DNA from: Acidobacteriota bacterium | GTDB taxonomy: Bacteria > Acidobacteriota > Vicinamibacteria > Vicinamibacterales > Fen-181 | Assembly: GCA_003170135.1 (NCBI GenBank) | Contig: PMZR01000127.1 | Location: forward strand, 1 to 64,000 | Reading direction: 5' to 3' | DNA length: 64,000 nucleotides | In this document: piece after piece, positions 1 to 8,158 of the stretch | Layout: every line of letters begins with the position of its first letter | How positions within the stretch are numbered: position 1 is the first letter of the stretch | The notes under the pieces: model-generated | What the model was told of the DNA's origin: nothing | The model's database searches: none | The model's input: the letters and a program-made list of their open reading frames with translations, nothing else | Made by a program: the position numbers and the translations under genes

Positions 1-651
1 GAGATGCGCACGCCGCTCACCGCCATCCGCGCCGTCGGCGAAGTCGGCCTGCGGGAACCGCGGACCGAGCACGCATACCGTGAGGTCATCGGCAGCATGC
101 TCGAAGAGGCCGACCGCTTGAATCGCCTGGTCGAAAGCCTGCTGACGCTGGCGCGCGCCGAGGGCGGCCGCGCGCGGCTGACGCGGGAGCGGATCGATCT
201 GAGCGCGTTGGCGCGCGAGGTCGCCGACCATCTCTCGGTCCTCGCCGAGGACAAGCGCCAGGCGGTCGTCATCGAGGCACCGGATCCCGTCTTCGTGCTC
301 GCGGACCGCGTCGTGCTGCGCCAGGCCGTCATCAACCTGCTCGACAACGCGATCAAGTACAGCCCGGCGCAGGGCGAGATCCGCGTGACCGTGGCCGGCG
401 GGCCCGCGCACGCGACGCTCGCGGTGCAGGACTGCGGGCCGGGCATTGCGCCCGAACACGTCGAGAAGATCTTCGACCGGTTCTATCGCATCGAGAAATC
501 ACGGTCCCGCGAGGTAGGCGGCGCGGGTCTCGGATTGTCGATCGCGCGATGGGCCGTCGAAGCGCACGGCGGGCGGATCGAGGTGGCCCCGGCCCAGCCC
601 GGTGGCAGCCTGTTCCGCATCGTGCTGCCCGGGGGTCAGGTCTTGATTTGA
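1..651 (+). CDS. Sensor histidine kinase, C-terminal part (5' end outside window)
   Basis: Two-component sensor kinase core: it autophosphorylates a histidine and passes the phosphate to a response regulator. The window opens inside the H-box (E-M-R-T-P-L-T-A-I), so the phospho-accepting histidine should be the codon just before base 1, and the Met at base 4 is not the start. Visible are the rest of the HisKA dimerisation helix, the N-box NLLDNAIKYS (about residues 111-120), the G1 box DCGPGIAP and the G2 box GAGLGLSIA. The gene ends with TGA at 649-651. Sensor and membrane domains, and any partner regulator, lie outside. The stimulus is unknown. Confidence 0.93.
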   Translation, partial: EMRTPLTAIRAVGEVGLREPRTEHAYREVIGSMLEEADRLNRLVESLLTLARAEGGRARLTRERIDLSALAREVADHLSVLAEDKRQAVVIEAPDPVFVLADRVVLRQAVINLLDNAIKYSPAQGEIRVTVAGGPAHATLAVQDCGPGIAPEHVEKIFDRFYRIEKSRSREVGGAGLGLSIARWAVEAHGGRIEVAPAQPGGSLFRIVLPGGQVLI

Positions 652-735
652 CGGTTTCTTCACGACCTGCCCCCGCAGCCGACACGACTTAAAGCCCCTC
701 GTTTCGATCATCGACGATACACTGGAGGAGACACC

Positions 736-1293
736 GTGAAACTGACCTGGACCCTGGGAACCGTTGCCGCACTCACGTTGTGCCTTTGCGCGGGCGTCGC
801 CGCGCAAGAGGCGAAGAAGCCGGCGCCGAAAGCCGCTGGCGCACAGACCGAGAAGGCTGCCACGAAGGTCGCCCTGCCGGCCGCTATCACGGAAGCCTTC
901 CAGAAGGCTTACCCGAACGGGAAGATCACCGGAACGTCGAAGGAAACCGAGAACGGCAAGACGGTCTATGAAGTCGAGAGCATAGACCAGGGCCAGAACC
1001 GTGATTTTCTCTACAACCCGGACGGCACCGTCGTCGAGATGGAGGAACAGGTCAAGCCGGCCGACCTGCCGGCGCCCGTCGGCGACGCGCTGAAGAAGCT
1101 GTACCCGAAGGCCACGATCACCAAGGCCGAGAAGCTGACCCGCGGCCAGACGCTCCAGTACGAGCTGGCGATCAAAGGCGCGCCGAAGAAGTCGGTGACG
1201 TTCATGCCCGACGGGACCCTGGCGCCGCCGGAACCGAAGGCGCCGGCCGCAAGGAAGCCGGCCGCGAAGAAGCCGGCGCCGACGAAGAAGTAG
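736..1293 (+). CDS. Secreted PepSY-like domain protein
   Basis: A 185-residue protein with a clear signal peptide (residues 1 to about 23, ending AGVAAQ) and a Lys/Ala/Pro-rich linker. Two similar segments follow, ALPAAITEAFQKAYPNGKIT and a second DLPAPVGDALKKLYPKATIT-like unit. These are typical of PepSY-like or BLIP-like periplasmic repeats, in which a helix is followed by strands. The C-terminus is a Pro/Ala/Lys tail (KKPAPTKK) that may touch cell-wall polymers. A GGAGGAGA ribosome site precedes the ATG. PepSY domains are often linked to peptidase inhibition or metal-linked sensing, but no function can be assigned here. It follows a sensor kinase gene; some PepSY-like proteins are targets of such systems. 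Confidence 0.8.
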   Translation: MKLTWTLGTVAALTLCLCAGVAAQEAKKPAPKAAGAQTEKAATKVALPAAITEAFQKAYPNGKITGTSKETENGKTVYEVESIDQGQNRDFLYNPDGTVVEMEEQVKPADLPAPVGDALKKLYPKATITKAEKLTRGQTLQYELAIKGAPKKSVTFMPDGTLAPPEPKAPAARKPAAKKPAPTKK

Positions 1294-1360
1294 CCGCACG
1301 GCCGGCAGCCAGGAGCACGGCCAGCCCATGCTCCTGGCTGCACCCTCAAGGAGAGATCCG

Positions 1361-2107
1361 ATGCTCCGCCGATGGCTTCTGATCGGCGCGTTGTGCGCGA
1401 CGTCAGTCGGCTTTGCCAGCGTCCCAGGCGCCCGGGCCCGGCAACAGACAACCCGCGCCTGGTTGCAGTCCTTCCCCGTGAAGGCGGGCGACCTGGCGAC
1501 GATTGGCGAGAACGCCTACTTCATCCTGAAGCCGGGGTACCAGATCACGCTCGAAGGTCTCGAGGACGGCAAGACCGTGCGACTGGTCGTCACCGTCCTC
1601 GCCGACACGAAGCGGATCGCCGGCATCGATACCAGGGTCGTCGAAGAGCGGGAGACGCGCGCCGACGCCCTCGCCGAAGTGTCCCGCAACTATTTTGCGA
1701 TCGAGAAAGGCACACGCAACGTCTATTACTTCGGCGAGGACGTTGACGTGTACACCGACGGGAAAGTCACCAACCACGAGAGCGCGTGGCTGCACGGCAT
1801 GCACGCGACGTTCGGACTGATGATGCCGGGCACCGCCACCGTCGGCCTGCGGTACTACCAGGAAATGGCTCCAGGGGTTGCCATGGATCGCGCCGAGATC
1901 CTCAGCGCCACCAGGCAGGTGACGACTCCCGCGGGGACGTTCGCCAACTGCCTCGAAACCGAAGAGACGACGCCGCTCGAACGAGGCGCCCGCGAAGTGA
2001 AGATCTATGCTCCCGGCATTGGTCTGATACGAGATGGCCCGCTCGCCTTGACGGCCCACGGGCGCCGGGCTGGCGTGTCTACAGGACCATCCCCTGCCAG
2101 CCGATAA
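1361..2107 (+). CDS. Conserved secreted protein of unknown function
   Basis: I chose the ATG at 1361, not 1328, because AAGGAGAGA lies just upstream and it gives a clean signal peptide (MLRRWLLIGALCATSVGFAS). The mature 220-residue part has patterns I recognise from a conserved uncharacterised family: a Y-F-x-L-K-P-G-Y-Q segment, VEERETR, SRNYFAIEK, VYYFGEDVD, LMMPGTA, and a TPAGTFANCLETEETTPLE core. These suggest a beta-rich exported protein. The last ~20 residues after IGLIRDGPL are low in complexity and may be frame-drifted relative to the family. No cofactor motif is visible. Confidence 0.75.
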   Translation: MLRRWLLIGALCATSVGFASVPGARARQQTTRAWLQSFPVKAGDLATIGENAYFILKPGYQITLEGLEDGKTVRLVVTVLADTKRIAGIDTRVVEERETRADALAEVSRNYFAIEKGTRNVYYFGEDVDVYTDGKVTNHESAWLHGMHATFGLMMPGTATVGLRYYQEMAPGVAMDRAEILSATRQVTTPAGTFANCLETEETTPLERGAREVKIYAPGIGLIRDGPLALTAHGRRAGVSTGPSPASR

Positions 2108-2199
2108 TTCCTGATGACCGCTGGTTCGCCGACGGAACGGGAGTGTGGTTGTCGCACGCCGCAACCGGGGCGTGCGTGGCCATTTTTCGGAGCGTTCGG

Positions 2200-3159
2200 A
2201 TGAAACCGTCGACGTTGCAGCGGATCGAACAGGTCAACAAGGAACTCTGGCTCCTGCTCTCCCTCTTCGTCATCGCCCTGGTGTTGAACCTCGCGGTGGC
2301 CTCGGGGCGGATGCTGCTGGGCCTCTACACGCTGCCGACGGTCGCCTCGGCATATCTGTACGGCCGCCGCCACGCCACGCTGACAGCCTTCGCCAGCGTC
2401 CTGCTCGTCGCCCTGCTGGCGGCGGTCAGCGCGGATCAGCTGTGGCACGGTCCCGCCGTACCGACGTCACTCGAAAAGTGGCTGGACATCACGGCGTGGG
2501 GAGGGATCCTCGTCCTGACCGGCAACCTGATGGGAGCGCTCTACGATCACAAGACCGCGCAGGTGAAGGAACTGCGCGAGACCTACCATGGCCTGATGCT
2601 CATCCTCCGGCACTTCATCTCCAAGGACAAGTACACGGAGAACCATTCCTACCGGGTGGCCGTGTACGCGGCGACGATCAGCGAGGAGATGGATCTCGGC
2701 CCGGAACGGATCGAGGACGTGCGCGCGGCCGCCCTGCTGCACGACATCGGCAAGCTCGAAATCAGCCGCGAACTGCTCTACAAGGCGGCGCGGCTGACCG
2801 AAGAGGAATTCCACGAAATCCAGCAACACGCGGCCCGGGGCGCCACCATCCTCGAGCCGATCGGCGGATCGCTCAGGCGCGTCATCCCGATCGTGCTGGC
2901 GCACCACGAGAAATTCGACGGGTCCGGGTACACGCCGATGAGCGGCGAGCAGATCCCGCTCGAAGCGCGCATCATCGCGGTTGCGGACCACTACGACGCG
3001 ATGACGAGCGATCGCCCCTACCGCAAGGCGATGTCGCCCCTCGACGTGAAGGACATCGTCGCCAAGGGCGCCGGCACGGACTTCGATCCGAAGGTGGTGG
3101 ACGCGTTCCTGCGCGCGTTCCGGCAGGGGGAGATGGAAGTACCCGCGGTCGTGGTGTGA
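2200..3159 (+). CDS. Membrane-anchored HD-GYP domain phosphodiesterase
   Basis: Start taken at ATG 2200, which yields a 319-residue protein beginning MKPSTLQRIEQVNKELW; upstream codons of the open frame overlap the previous gene and look non-coding. Residues ~15-112 hold four hydrophobic helices (an MASE-like membrane module without a recognisable sensor). The rest is an HD-GYP domain: the metal-binding LLHDIGKLE at ~178-186, HHEKFDGSGYT at ~234-245, then IIAVADHYDAMTSDRPYRKA. HD-GYP enzymes hydrolyse cyclic di-GMP. Here the signature reads GYT instead of GYP, but the HD dyad and the later His residues remain, so activity is likely. It stands alone, with no GGDEF partner nearby. Confidence 0.9.
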   Translation: MKPSTLQRIEQVNKELWLLLSLFVIALVLNLAVASGRMLLGLYTLPTVASAYLYGRRHATLTAFASVLLVALLAAVSADQLWHGPAVPTSLEKWLDITAWGGILVLTGNLMGALYDHKTAQVKELRETYHGLMLILRHFISKDKYTENHSYRVAVYAATISEEMDLGPERIEDVRAAALLHDIGKLEISRELLYKAARLTEEEFHEIQQHAARGATILEPIGGSLRRVIPIVLAHHEKFDGSGYTPMSGEQIPLEARIIAVADHYDAMTSDRPYRKAMSPLDVKDIVAKGAGTDFDPKVVDAFLRAFRQGEMEVPAVVV

Positions 3160-3170
3160 AAGAGGGCGGA

Positions 3171-3275
3171 GACCGGGGACCAGGGACCAGGGACCAGACA
3201 TAACCCTGATCCCCGATCCCGGCAACCTTTGGCCCGTTCGGACTCCGGACTTTCGGACTTTCGGACTCCGGACCC
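3171..3275. repeat. Degenerate short tandem repeats (GGACCAG and GGACTCC/GGACTTTC units)
   Basis: The intergenic space between two convergent genes is almost all repeat. Bases 3171-3198 are about four copies of a GGACCAG-like 7-mer. Bases 3236-3275 are about five copies of GGACTCC or GGACTTTC. One of many such tracts in this window; the GGACTCC unit recurs at 16736-16766 and 39876-39925. Confidence 0.85.
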
Positions 3276-4153
3276 TACTGGATCTTGACCAACTCCACGT
3301 CGAAGACCAGCATCCCTTTGGGCGCGCCTTCACGGTTGATGTTGTCGTAGGCGAGCTTGCCCGGGACCCAGAGGCGGCGCTGTTCGCCTTCGACCATCAG
3401 CTGCAGCCCTTCCGTCCAGCCGGCGATCACCTGGTTGAGCTTGAAGGTGATCGACTCCCCGCGCGCCACCGAGCTGTCGAACATCTTGCCGTCGGTCGTC
3501 CACCCCGAGTAGCGAACGGTTACCCCGCTGGTGGCCGTCGGATGCACTTTGCCCGTGCCCGCCTTCAGCACTTTCGATGCAAGCCCTGACGCGGTCTTCT
3601 GCGCATCGGCCGGCGGCGCGGCGACGTCGGGCGGCGCGGTCACGCCCACGGTCCCGGCCTGGATGTCGACCAGTTCGATCTCGAACACGCACATCCCCTG
3701 CGGCTTGCCCGGTGCGCTCTTGAACGCGATGTTGTCGGGCATCCAGAACCGCCGCTTCTCTCCGACCGTCAACATCTGAATGCCTTCCACCATGCCGGGC
3801 ACCAGGTTGCCGAGCGTGTAGACGCTCGACTTGCCCCGCACGTCCGTGCTGTCGAAAATCCGGCCGTTGGCCGTCCAGCCGTTGTAGTTGATGGTGACCT
3901 TGTCGGTGACCTTCGGGTGCGCCGTGCCAGTCCCCGGCTTCAGCACTTTCCACGCGAGGCCGGACGCGCTCTTCTCGGCGTCGGCCGGAATGGCGGCGAC
4001 ATCGGCCGGCGCGGCCGGCGGTGCCGCGACCGCCGCCGGGACGGCGTTCTGAGCGGGAGCCTGGGCAAACACGGGCGCGAAGCCGAGGACGGCGAGCGCG
4101 ACAAGACCGAACGCGAGCACGGCGAAACGACGTCTAGGGTTGTGCATCATCAT
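3275..4153 (-). CDS. Tandem FKBP-type peptidyl-prolyl isomerase, exported
   Basis: Encodes 292 residues with a signal peptide (ends APVFAQA) and two consecutive FKBP domains. Domain 1 contains VTINYNGWTANGRIFDST, LVPGMVEGIQMLTVGEKRRF and VFEIELVDI. Domain 2 contains VTVRYSGWTTDGKMFDSS, VIAGWTEGLQLMVEGEQRRL and VFDVELVKI. Each is preceded by a similar PADA(E/Q)K-ASGLA-KVLK-GTG lead, so the gene arose by internal duplication. The role is proline cis-trans isomerisation and chaperoning in the periplasm. Domain 2 keeps the usual FDSS and GW residues, while domain 1 has GM in place of the active-site GW pair, so domain 1 may be less active. It is convergent with the HD-GYP gene and is not part of the hydrogenase operon. 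Confidence 0.93.
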   Translation of the reverse strand: MMMHNPRRRFAVLAFGLVALAVLGFAPVFAQAPAQNAVPAAVAAPPAAPADVAAIPADAEKSASGLAWKVLKPGTGTAHPKVTDKVTINYNGWTANGRIFDSTDVRGKSSVYTLGNLVPGMVEGIQMLTVGEKRRFWMPDNIAFKSAPGKPQGMCVFEIELVDIQAGTVGVTAPPDVAAPPADAQKTASGLASKVLKAGTGKVHPTATSGVTVRYSGWTTDGKMFDSSVARGESITFKLNQVIAGWTEGLQLMVEGEQRRLWVPGKLAYDNINREGAPKGMLVFDVELVKIQ

Positions 4154-4269
4154 TCCTGTTCTTCCGACGGTTAAGAACGAAGGAACGCGGTTGCACGCGC
4201 AGCCACGTGCGCGCCAGCACCGGTTCCGGCTGCCATTCCCGCCCGCGGCATCCGCGACGAGGGCGAGCG

Positions 4270-4827
4270 TCAGACTGGCCGAGCTTCCAGCACGGCCGCC
4301 AGCCCTTCGACGACGCGGTCCGCTGCACCCCGCACGGGCGGCGAGAGCGGGCAGTCGAATTCGAGCTGCGCCGGCTGAATCACCAGCAACGCGAGGCGGC
4401 AGGCCAATTCCCCGACCAGGAATTGCGCCAGCACTGAGGGGGGGAGCGTGTGAGTCGAGCCGCTCAATCCATCGGTCTGCTGCCAGTCGAGCCAGGCCAC
4501 GGTGCCCGGCTCTGCAGCAAGATCGGCGGCGTCCACCAGCAGCACCAATTCGGGCCCAAACCGCCGAATCGGCCCCGTGAAGTTCTCGGGAGCCGTGCCG
4601 GTATCGAGCACGAGACAGTCAGTTCGCGATCCCACGCGCGATTTCAATTCGCGAGCGATCCGCACGCCGACTGCGTCGTCCCCGGACAGGTCGTTGCCGA
4701 TCCCCAGTACCGCGACGCGGGCGACAGAGTTACTTATGCCGAGAAACTTGTCAAGTCCCTCGATGAAGGCATCGGGCTCCGGGGCGACGGCCAGACCTGG
4801 AGCCCGGAGCCGGGAATCTGGAGCCAT
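4270..4827 (-). CDS. [NiFe] hydrogenase maturation protease (HycI/HyaD family)
   Basis: This endopeptidase trims the C-terminus of a hydrogenase large subunit once nickel is inserted. Start ATG at 4827 is 4 nt after the ferredoxin gene stop, so it is the last gene of the operon; longer starts would overlap that gene. The 185 residues include VLGIGNDLSGDDAVGVRIA (the nickel-sensing acidic site, D50/D51), LVLLVDAAD and STHTLPPS, which supply the Asp and His ligands expected of the family. Its presence fits the 27-residue tail after the last Cys motif of the large subunit encoded at 6261-7445, the likely substrate. Confidence 0.92.
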   Translation of the reverse strand: MAPDSRLRAPGLAVAPEPDAFIEGLDKFLGISNSVARVAVLGIGNDLSGDDAVGVRIARELKSRVGSRTDCLVLDTGTAPENFTGPIRRFGPELVLLVDAADLAAEPGTVAWLDWQQTDGLSGSTHTLPPSVLAQFLVGELACRLALLVIQPAQLEFDCPLSPPVRGAADRVVEGLAAVLEARPV

Positions 4828-4831
4828 GGCG

Positions 4832-5224
4832 TTACGCTTCAGCCGGCAACGCCGCGATGTCCTCCGGCCGCCCACACGGCACGTTGAACGGTTCCTGCGA
4901 CAGGGCCGCCAGCTCCCACGCCTCGTGGGAGAGACTGATCGCGTCGAAGTTGCAGCTGAACACGCACTGCGCGCAGAAGGTGCAGCGGTCGCTGTGGAAG
5001 CGCAGGACGAAGCGCTTGGCCGTCTTGTCGATGACGTGCAGCTCGAGCGCGTTCGCCGGGCAGTCGCGGACGCAGATCTTGCACCCGGTGCACTTGGCCG
5101 GGTCGAAGATGAGGCTGCCGCGCAGCCGATCCGGCGCTGCCTTCCGCGTGAATGGATACAGTTCGGTCACCGGTTTCCTGAAGAGCGACCGGGTGATATC
5201 GCCGAGCATCGCGCCGATTCTCAT
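4832..5224 (-). CDS. Hydrogenase ferredoxin-like subunit (NuoI/HyfH-like, two [4Fe-4S])
   Basis: Encodes 130 residues with two cluster motifs: C45-x2-C48-x2-C51-x3-C55 (CTGCKICVRDCP) and C81-x2-C84-x2-C87-x3-C91 (CTFCAQCVFSC). In group 4 hydrogenases and complex I this subunit relays electrons between a donor, often ferredoxin, and the small subunit. The N-terminal amphipathic part (LGDITRSLFRKPVTELYPF) matches the membrane-lying start of NuoI-like proteins. It follows the NuoH-like gene by about 110 nt and precedes the protease by 4 nt. No NuoEFG-like input module is encoded here, so NADH is an unlikely direct donor. Confidence 0.93.
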   Translation of the reverse strand: MRIGAMLGDITRSLFRKPVTELYPFTRKAAPDRLRGSLIFDPAKCTGCKICVRDCPANALELHVIDKTAKRFVLRFHSDRCTFCAQCVFSCNFDAISLSHEAWELAALSQEPFNVPCGRPEDIAALPAEA

Positions 5225-5337
5225 GTTCTCCCTCGTGTGTCCCGGCCTGGAGGCCCGAACCTATCGCACCAATCATCGACCCTGTGAGCCTACCACCCGA
5301 TGTCGCAGGTTCCAGGCTCTGGCCTGGGACGTCTCGA

Positions 5338-6264
5338 TTATGCCAGCTGCGCCAGCACCACCAGGATCAGCAGCTGCGCGAGCGCCAGCATGATGCCGAC
5401 GCGCCACCAGAGGCCGACCACCTGGTCAATGCGCAGCCGTGCGAACAGCGACTGCAGCCCGGCAATGACGACGAGCAGGCCGAACGTCTTGAGCACGAAT
5501 GCCAGCGGGTGGCCCAGCCCGCCAAGGTAGAAGGCTGCGATCAGCGTGAGGCCGACCATCAGCTCGATGTCGCGCCCGAGCCGGAACAGCGCCCAGCCAC
5601 GGCCGCTGTACTCGGTCATCGCGCCCCCGACGATCTCGGTTTCGGCTTCCGGCGCATCGAAGGGCGGCAGTTCCAGCTTTCCCATCAGCCCCACGCCGGC
5701 GACGATGAAGCCAATCGGCTGGGTGAGAAGCAGCCAGGTATGCTTGGCGGCGTACGTGTTGATGTCGCCGATCTGCCAGGTGCCCGCGGCGATCGCCGGA
5801 CCGAGCAGCGCCAGCAGGAACGGCGCCTCGTAGGAGAACATCTGCGTAAGGGCGCGCGTGGCGCCGAGCAGCGAGAACCGGTCGATCGTGTTGGCGCCGG
5901 CCAGCCCCATGCACAACGTCATGAGGCTCAGCAGGTACAGCGTCACGACGAGATCCCCGCGGAAGCTGTAGGACGGCGCGAGCCCCAGCATCGGCACGTA
6001 GAGCGCCGCCGTCAACGCCCCGGCCAGCGCGAGGATCGGCAGGCCGTGAAAGAGCAGGCGGTTGACGCCGTCTGGAACGATCTCTTCCTTCGCCAGCAGC
6101 TTGAACATGTCCGCCTCGGGCTGGAACCAGCGCGGCCCGATGCGGTTCTGGAATTGCGCGACCAGTTTCCGGTCGGCCCACTCGTAGAACAGGCTCCCGA
6201 CGAGCAGGAACAGGCCACCCGGCAGGAAGAGGAACGCGATGATCGGTGGCAGTGTCAGTGTCAT
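5338..6264 (-). CDS. Hydrogenase membrane subunit (NuoH/HyfC/MbhM-like)
   Basis: Encodes 308 residues, the usual size for this family, with about eight membrane helices. It is the membrane anchor that couples the peripheral hydrogenase module to ion-pumping subunits. Conserved features: YEWADRKLVAQFQNRIGPRW near the N-terminus and the acidic loop LPPFDAPEAETEIVGG followed by EYSGRGWALFRLGRDIELM, which in complex I lines the quinone/ion channel. Start ATG 6264 overlaps the stop of the large-subunit gene by 4 nt (ATGA), which indicates translational coupling. Confidence 0.94.
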   Translation of the reverse strand: MTLTLPPIIAFLFLPGGLFLLVGSLFYEWADRKLVAQFQNRIGPRWFQPEADMFKLLAKEEIVPDGVNRLLFHGLPILALAGALTAALYVPMLGLAPSYSFRGDLVVTLYLLSLMTLCMGLAGANTIDRFSLLGATRALTQMFSYEAPFLLALLGPAIAAGTWQIGDINTYAAKHTWLLLTQPIGFIVAGVGLMGKLELPPFDAPEAETEIVGGAMTEYSGRGWALFRLGRDIELMVGLTLIAAFYLGGLGHPLAFVLKTFGLLVVIAGLQSLFARLRIDQVVGLWWRVGIMLALAQLLILVVLAQLA

Positions 6265-7445
6265 CGGTAATACTCGATTCCGTATTGGCGGAGCTGCGCC
6301 CAGGTCCACGTGTCGGCGCTGCCGCGGCGCTCGATCGTGACCAGCCGGTCGTTGCACGAGAAGCACGGGTCGATGCCGGCCAGCATCATCGGGATGTCGG
6401 CCAGCTTGTGGCCCGGCGCGAGCGCCAGGACCGAGCCCCAGTTGCAGAGCGTGGGCGTGCGCACCTTGATGCGATCGGGGTTGGTGCCGCCCGTGCTCTT
6501 CAAGTAGTAGAAGAGTTCCCCGCGCGGCGCCTCCACCCGGCTGATGGCCTCCCCTGCCGGGACGCGCGGTTTCACTTTCACCGCCAGGTCCCCGGGCGGC
6601 ATCTTGTCGAGGATCTCGCGGATCACCCGGTAGCACTCGAAGAGCTCTTTCATGCGCACGACGAAGCGCGCCTCGAGGTCGCATCCCTCGTCCACGATCA
6701 TCTTGACCGGGAAGTCGGCGTAGGCCGCGTAGGGTGCATCGACGCGCACGTCGCGCGCGACCCCCGATGCGCGGGCGACCGGACCGACCGCGCCCAGTTC
6801 CTCCGCCTGCTCGTTGGTCATCGTGCCGATCCCGCGCGTGCGGCGCAGGAACGTCTCATCGGTGGTCACGACGGTCAGGTAGTGCTTCGTGCGTTCCTCG
6901 AGGAAATCGATGCCGCGGCGGATCTCGTCGGCGTGCTTGTCGTCCACGTCGAACTTCACGCCGCCGATCAGGTTCGCCGAGTAGTTCACGCGGTTGCCGG
7001 TGAGGCTCTCGAGGATGTCCATCACCGTCTCGCGGTCGCGCCACGAGTACATGAACAGCGTGTCGAACCCGCCCTCGTGCGCCGCGACGCCCAGCCACAG
7101 CAGGTGGCTGTGCACCCGCTCGAGTTCGGCAACCAGTTCGCGGATCGCCTGGGCGCGGGGCGGGGCGGTGACGCCCGCCAGCTTTTCGACGCCCAGCGCG
7201 TACGCCGTCGCATGCACGTGCGAGCAGATGCCGCAGATGCGCTCCAGCATGTACATCGAGGCCGCCCAGTTGTGCCCTTCGACGCCCTTCTCGATGCCGC
7301 GATGCACGTAGCCCAGCCGCGCGCTCACCGATATCACGATCTCCCCGTCCACCTCGATTTCGAAGTGGCCCGGTTCCTTCAGCGCCGGGTGCTGCGGCCC
7401 GATGGGCACGATGAATTTCTTCGGCGACGTCTGCTGCATGTCCAT
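6261..7445 (-). CDS. Group 4 [NiFe] hydrogenase large subunit (NuoD-related)
   Basis: The catalytic subunit holding the Ni-Fe centre. Start ATG 7445, with GAGGA ~7 nt upstream, gives 394 residues. Both nickel motifs are intact: ERICGICS (C71, C74) and DPCFSCNDR (C361, C364). Complex I NuoD lacks these, so this is a hydrogenase and not an NDH-1 subunit. A 27-residue tail follows the last Arg, similar in kind to the tail removed from E. coli HycE, and a maturation protease is encoded in the same operon. The NuoC-like domain is a separate gene (7547-8041), unlike the fused HycE/HyfG. The metal-insertion genes hypA-F are not in the window. Confidence 0.95.
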   Translation of the reverse strand: MDMQQTSPKKFIVPIGPQHPALKEPGHFEIEVDGEIVISVSARLGYVHRGIEKGVEGHNWAASMYMLERICGICSHVHATAYALGVEKLAGVTAPPRAQAIRELVAELERVHSHLLWLGVAAHEGGFDTLFMYSWRDRETVMDILESLTGNRVNYSANLIGGVKFDVDDKHADEIRRGIDFLEERTKHYLTVVTTDETFLRRTRGIGTMTNEQAEELGAVGPVARASGVARDVRVDAPYAAYADFPVKMIVDEGCDLEARFVVRMKELFECYRVIREILDKMPPGDLAVKVKPRVPAGEAISRVEAPRGELFYYLKSTGGTNPDRIKVRTPTLCNWGSVLALAPGHKLADIPMMLAGIDPCFSCNDRLVTIERRGSADTWTWAQLRQYGIEYYR

Positions 7446-7457
7446 GTCTATCCTCAC

Positions 7458-7550
7458 GTAGGCACCGACCTCAGATCGGGCCAAGCCGGCCCCGGGCCCG
7501 AGGCACCCCACCGCGCTGTCGCGTCGGGCACCTCGTCTCCCGGTGCCTAC
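7458..7550. repeat. Inverted repeat between NuoC-like and NuoD-like genes
   Basis: GTAGGCACCG (7458-7467) is an exact inverted match to CGGTGCCTAC (7541-7550), enclosing a GC-rich loop with further internal pairing. The stop codon of the NuoC-like gene (TAG, complement of 7547-7549) lies inside the right arm. It fills the only ~100 nt gap in this part of the operon and could modulate expression of the downstream genes or be a mobile palindrome. Confidence 0.7.
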
Positions 7551-8041
7551 GGCGCAGGGGTCAATTCGACCTTTCCGGTGAACGACTTCCGCAGCGGGTA
7601 CACGCCGTCCGGCCATCCGTCGGGCAGCAGCAGGTGATCGGTCACCGGCGTGTCCACCACGGTCACGCCGAGCATCTCCGCGAGTTCGCGTTCGTAGAGC
7701 GTCGCCGACGGGATCAGATGGCAGATACTCGGCACCCGGGGCTGGTCGTACGGCACGTTGACCCGAAGCGTGACGACGGCCGCGCCCCCGCAGAAGTGAT
7801 AGAGCGCTTCGACGCGTCCTGCCTGGTCAGGGGCACCGGCCTTGCCAGCCACCGGCGGCCAGTCCAGGCCGGTAATCGCGGAGAGATAGCCGAATCGTAT
7901 CCGCCGCAACGCCTCGACCGCGGCCGGCAGGCTCGCGGGCGCAATCGTCGCGTCCAGTCGATCCGCCGTGGGCCGCGTCAGGTCGGTGGCGATCGGCTGC
8001 AGGACCGATTCGGCCTTCTGCAGCGCGTCCAGTGTGTTCAT
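7547..8041 (-). CDS. Hydrogenase NuoC-like subunit (30 kDa type)
   Basis: Encodes 164 residues related to NuoC and the N-terminal part of HycE/HyfG. The typical 30 kDa signature is seen as VNVPYDQPRVPSICHLIPSA then YERELAEMLGV, followed by HLLLPDGWPDGVYPLRK, which matches the ERE-xxD-GI and L-PDDW-G-PLRKD region of NuoC. It has a structural role, bridging large and small subunits. The N-terminal ~60 residues are Ala-rich and poorly conserved. It lies between the small-subunit and large-subunit genes, in the order B-C-D used by many complex-I-like operons. Confidence 0.9.
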   Translation of the reverse strand: MNTLDALQKAESVLQPIATDLTRPTADRLDATIAPASLPAAVEALRRIRFGYLSAITGLDWPPVAGKAGAPDQAGRVEALYHFCGGAAVVTLRVNVPYDQPRVPSICHLIPSATLYERELAEMLGVTVVDTPVTDHLLLPDGWPDGVYPLRKSFTGKVELTPAP

Positions 8042-8050
8042 GTCTGATCC

Positions 8051-8158
8051 TTGAAGTTGACAGTTGACAGTTGACCGTTGACCGCTGACTCTCGACGATT
8101 GCCTCGTTCCGTCTCAACGATTGACTATCGACTCTCGACCATTGACTGTCCTGGTCCC
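8051..8158. repeat. Degenerate GTTGACA-type short repeats inside the hydrogenase operon
   Basis: Between the NuoB-like and NuoC-like genes, bases 8051-8158 consist of about a dozen copies of a 7-8 nt unit around GTTGACA, TTGACCG and CGACTAT. It is odd to find a repeat tract within an operon rather than at its edge. The same TTGAC-type unit recurs at 23047-23154. Confidence 0.8.

Noticed and set aside
4-651. Taking the Met at base 4 as the start of the kinase gene
   Set aside because: It lies in the middle of the H-box, so the gene begins upstream of the window.
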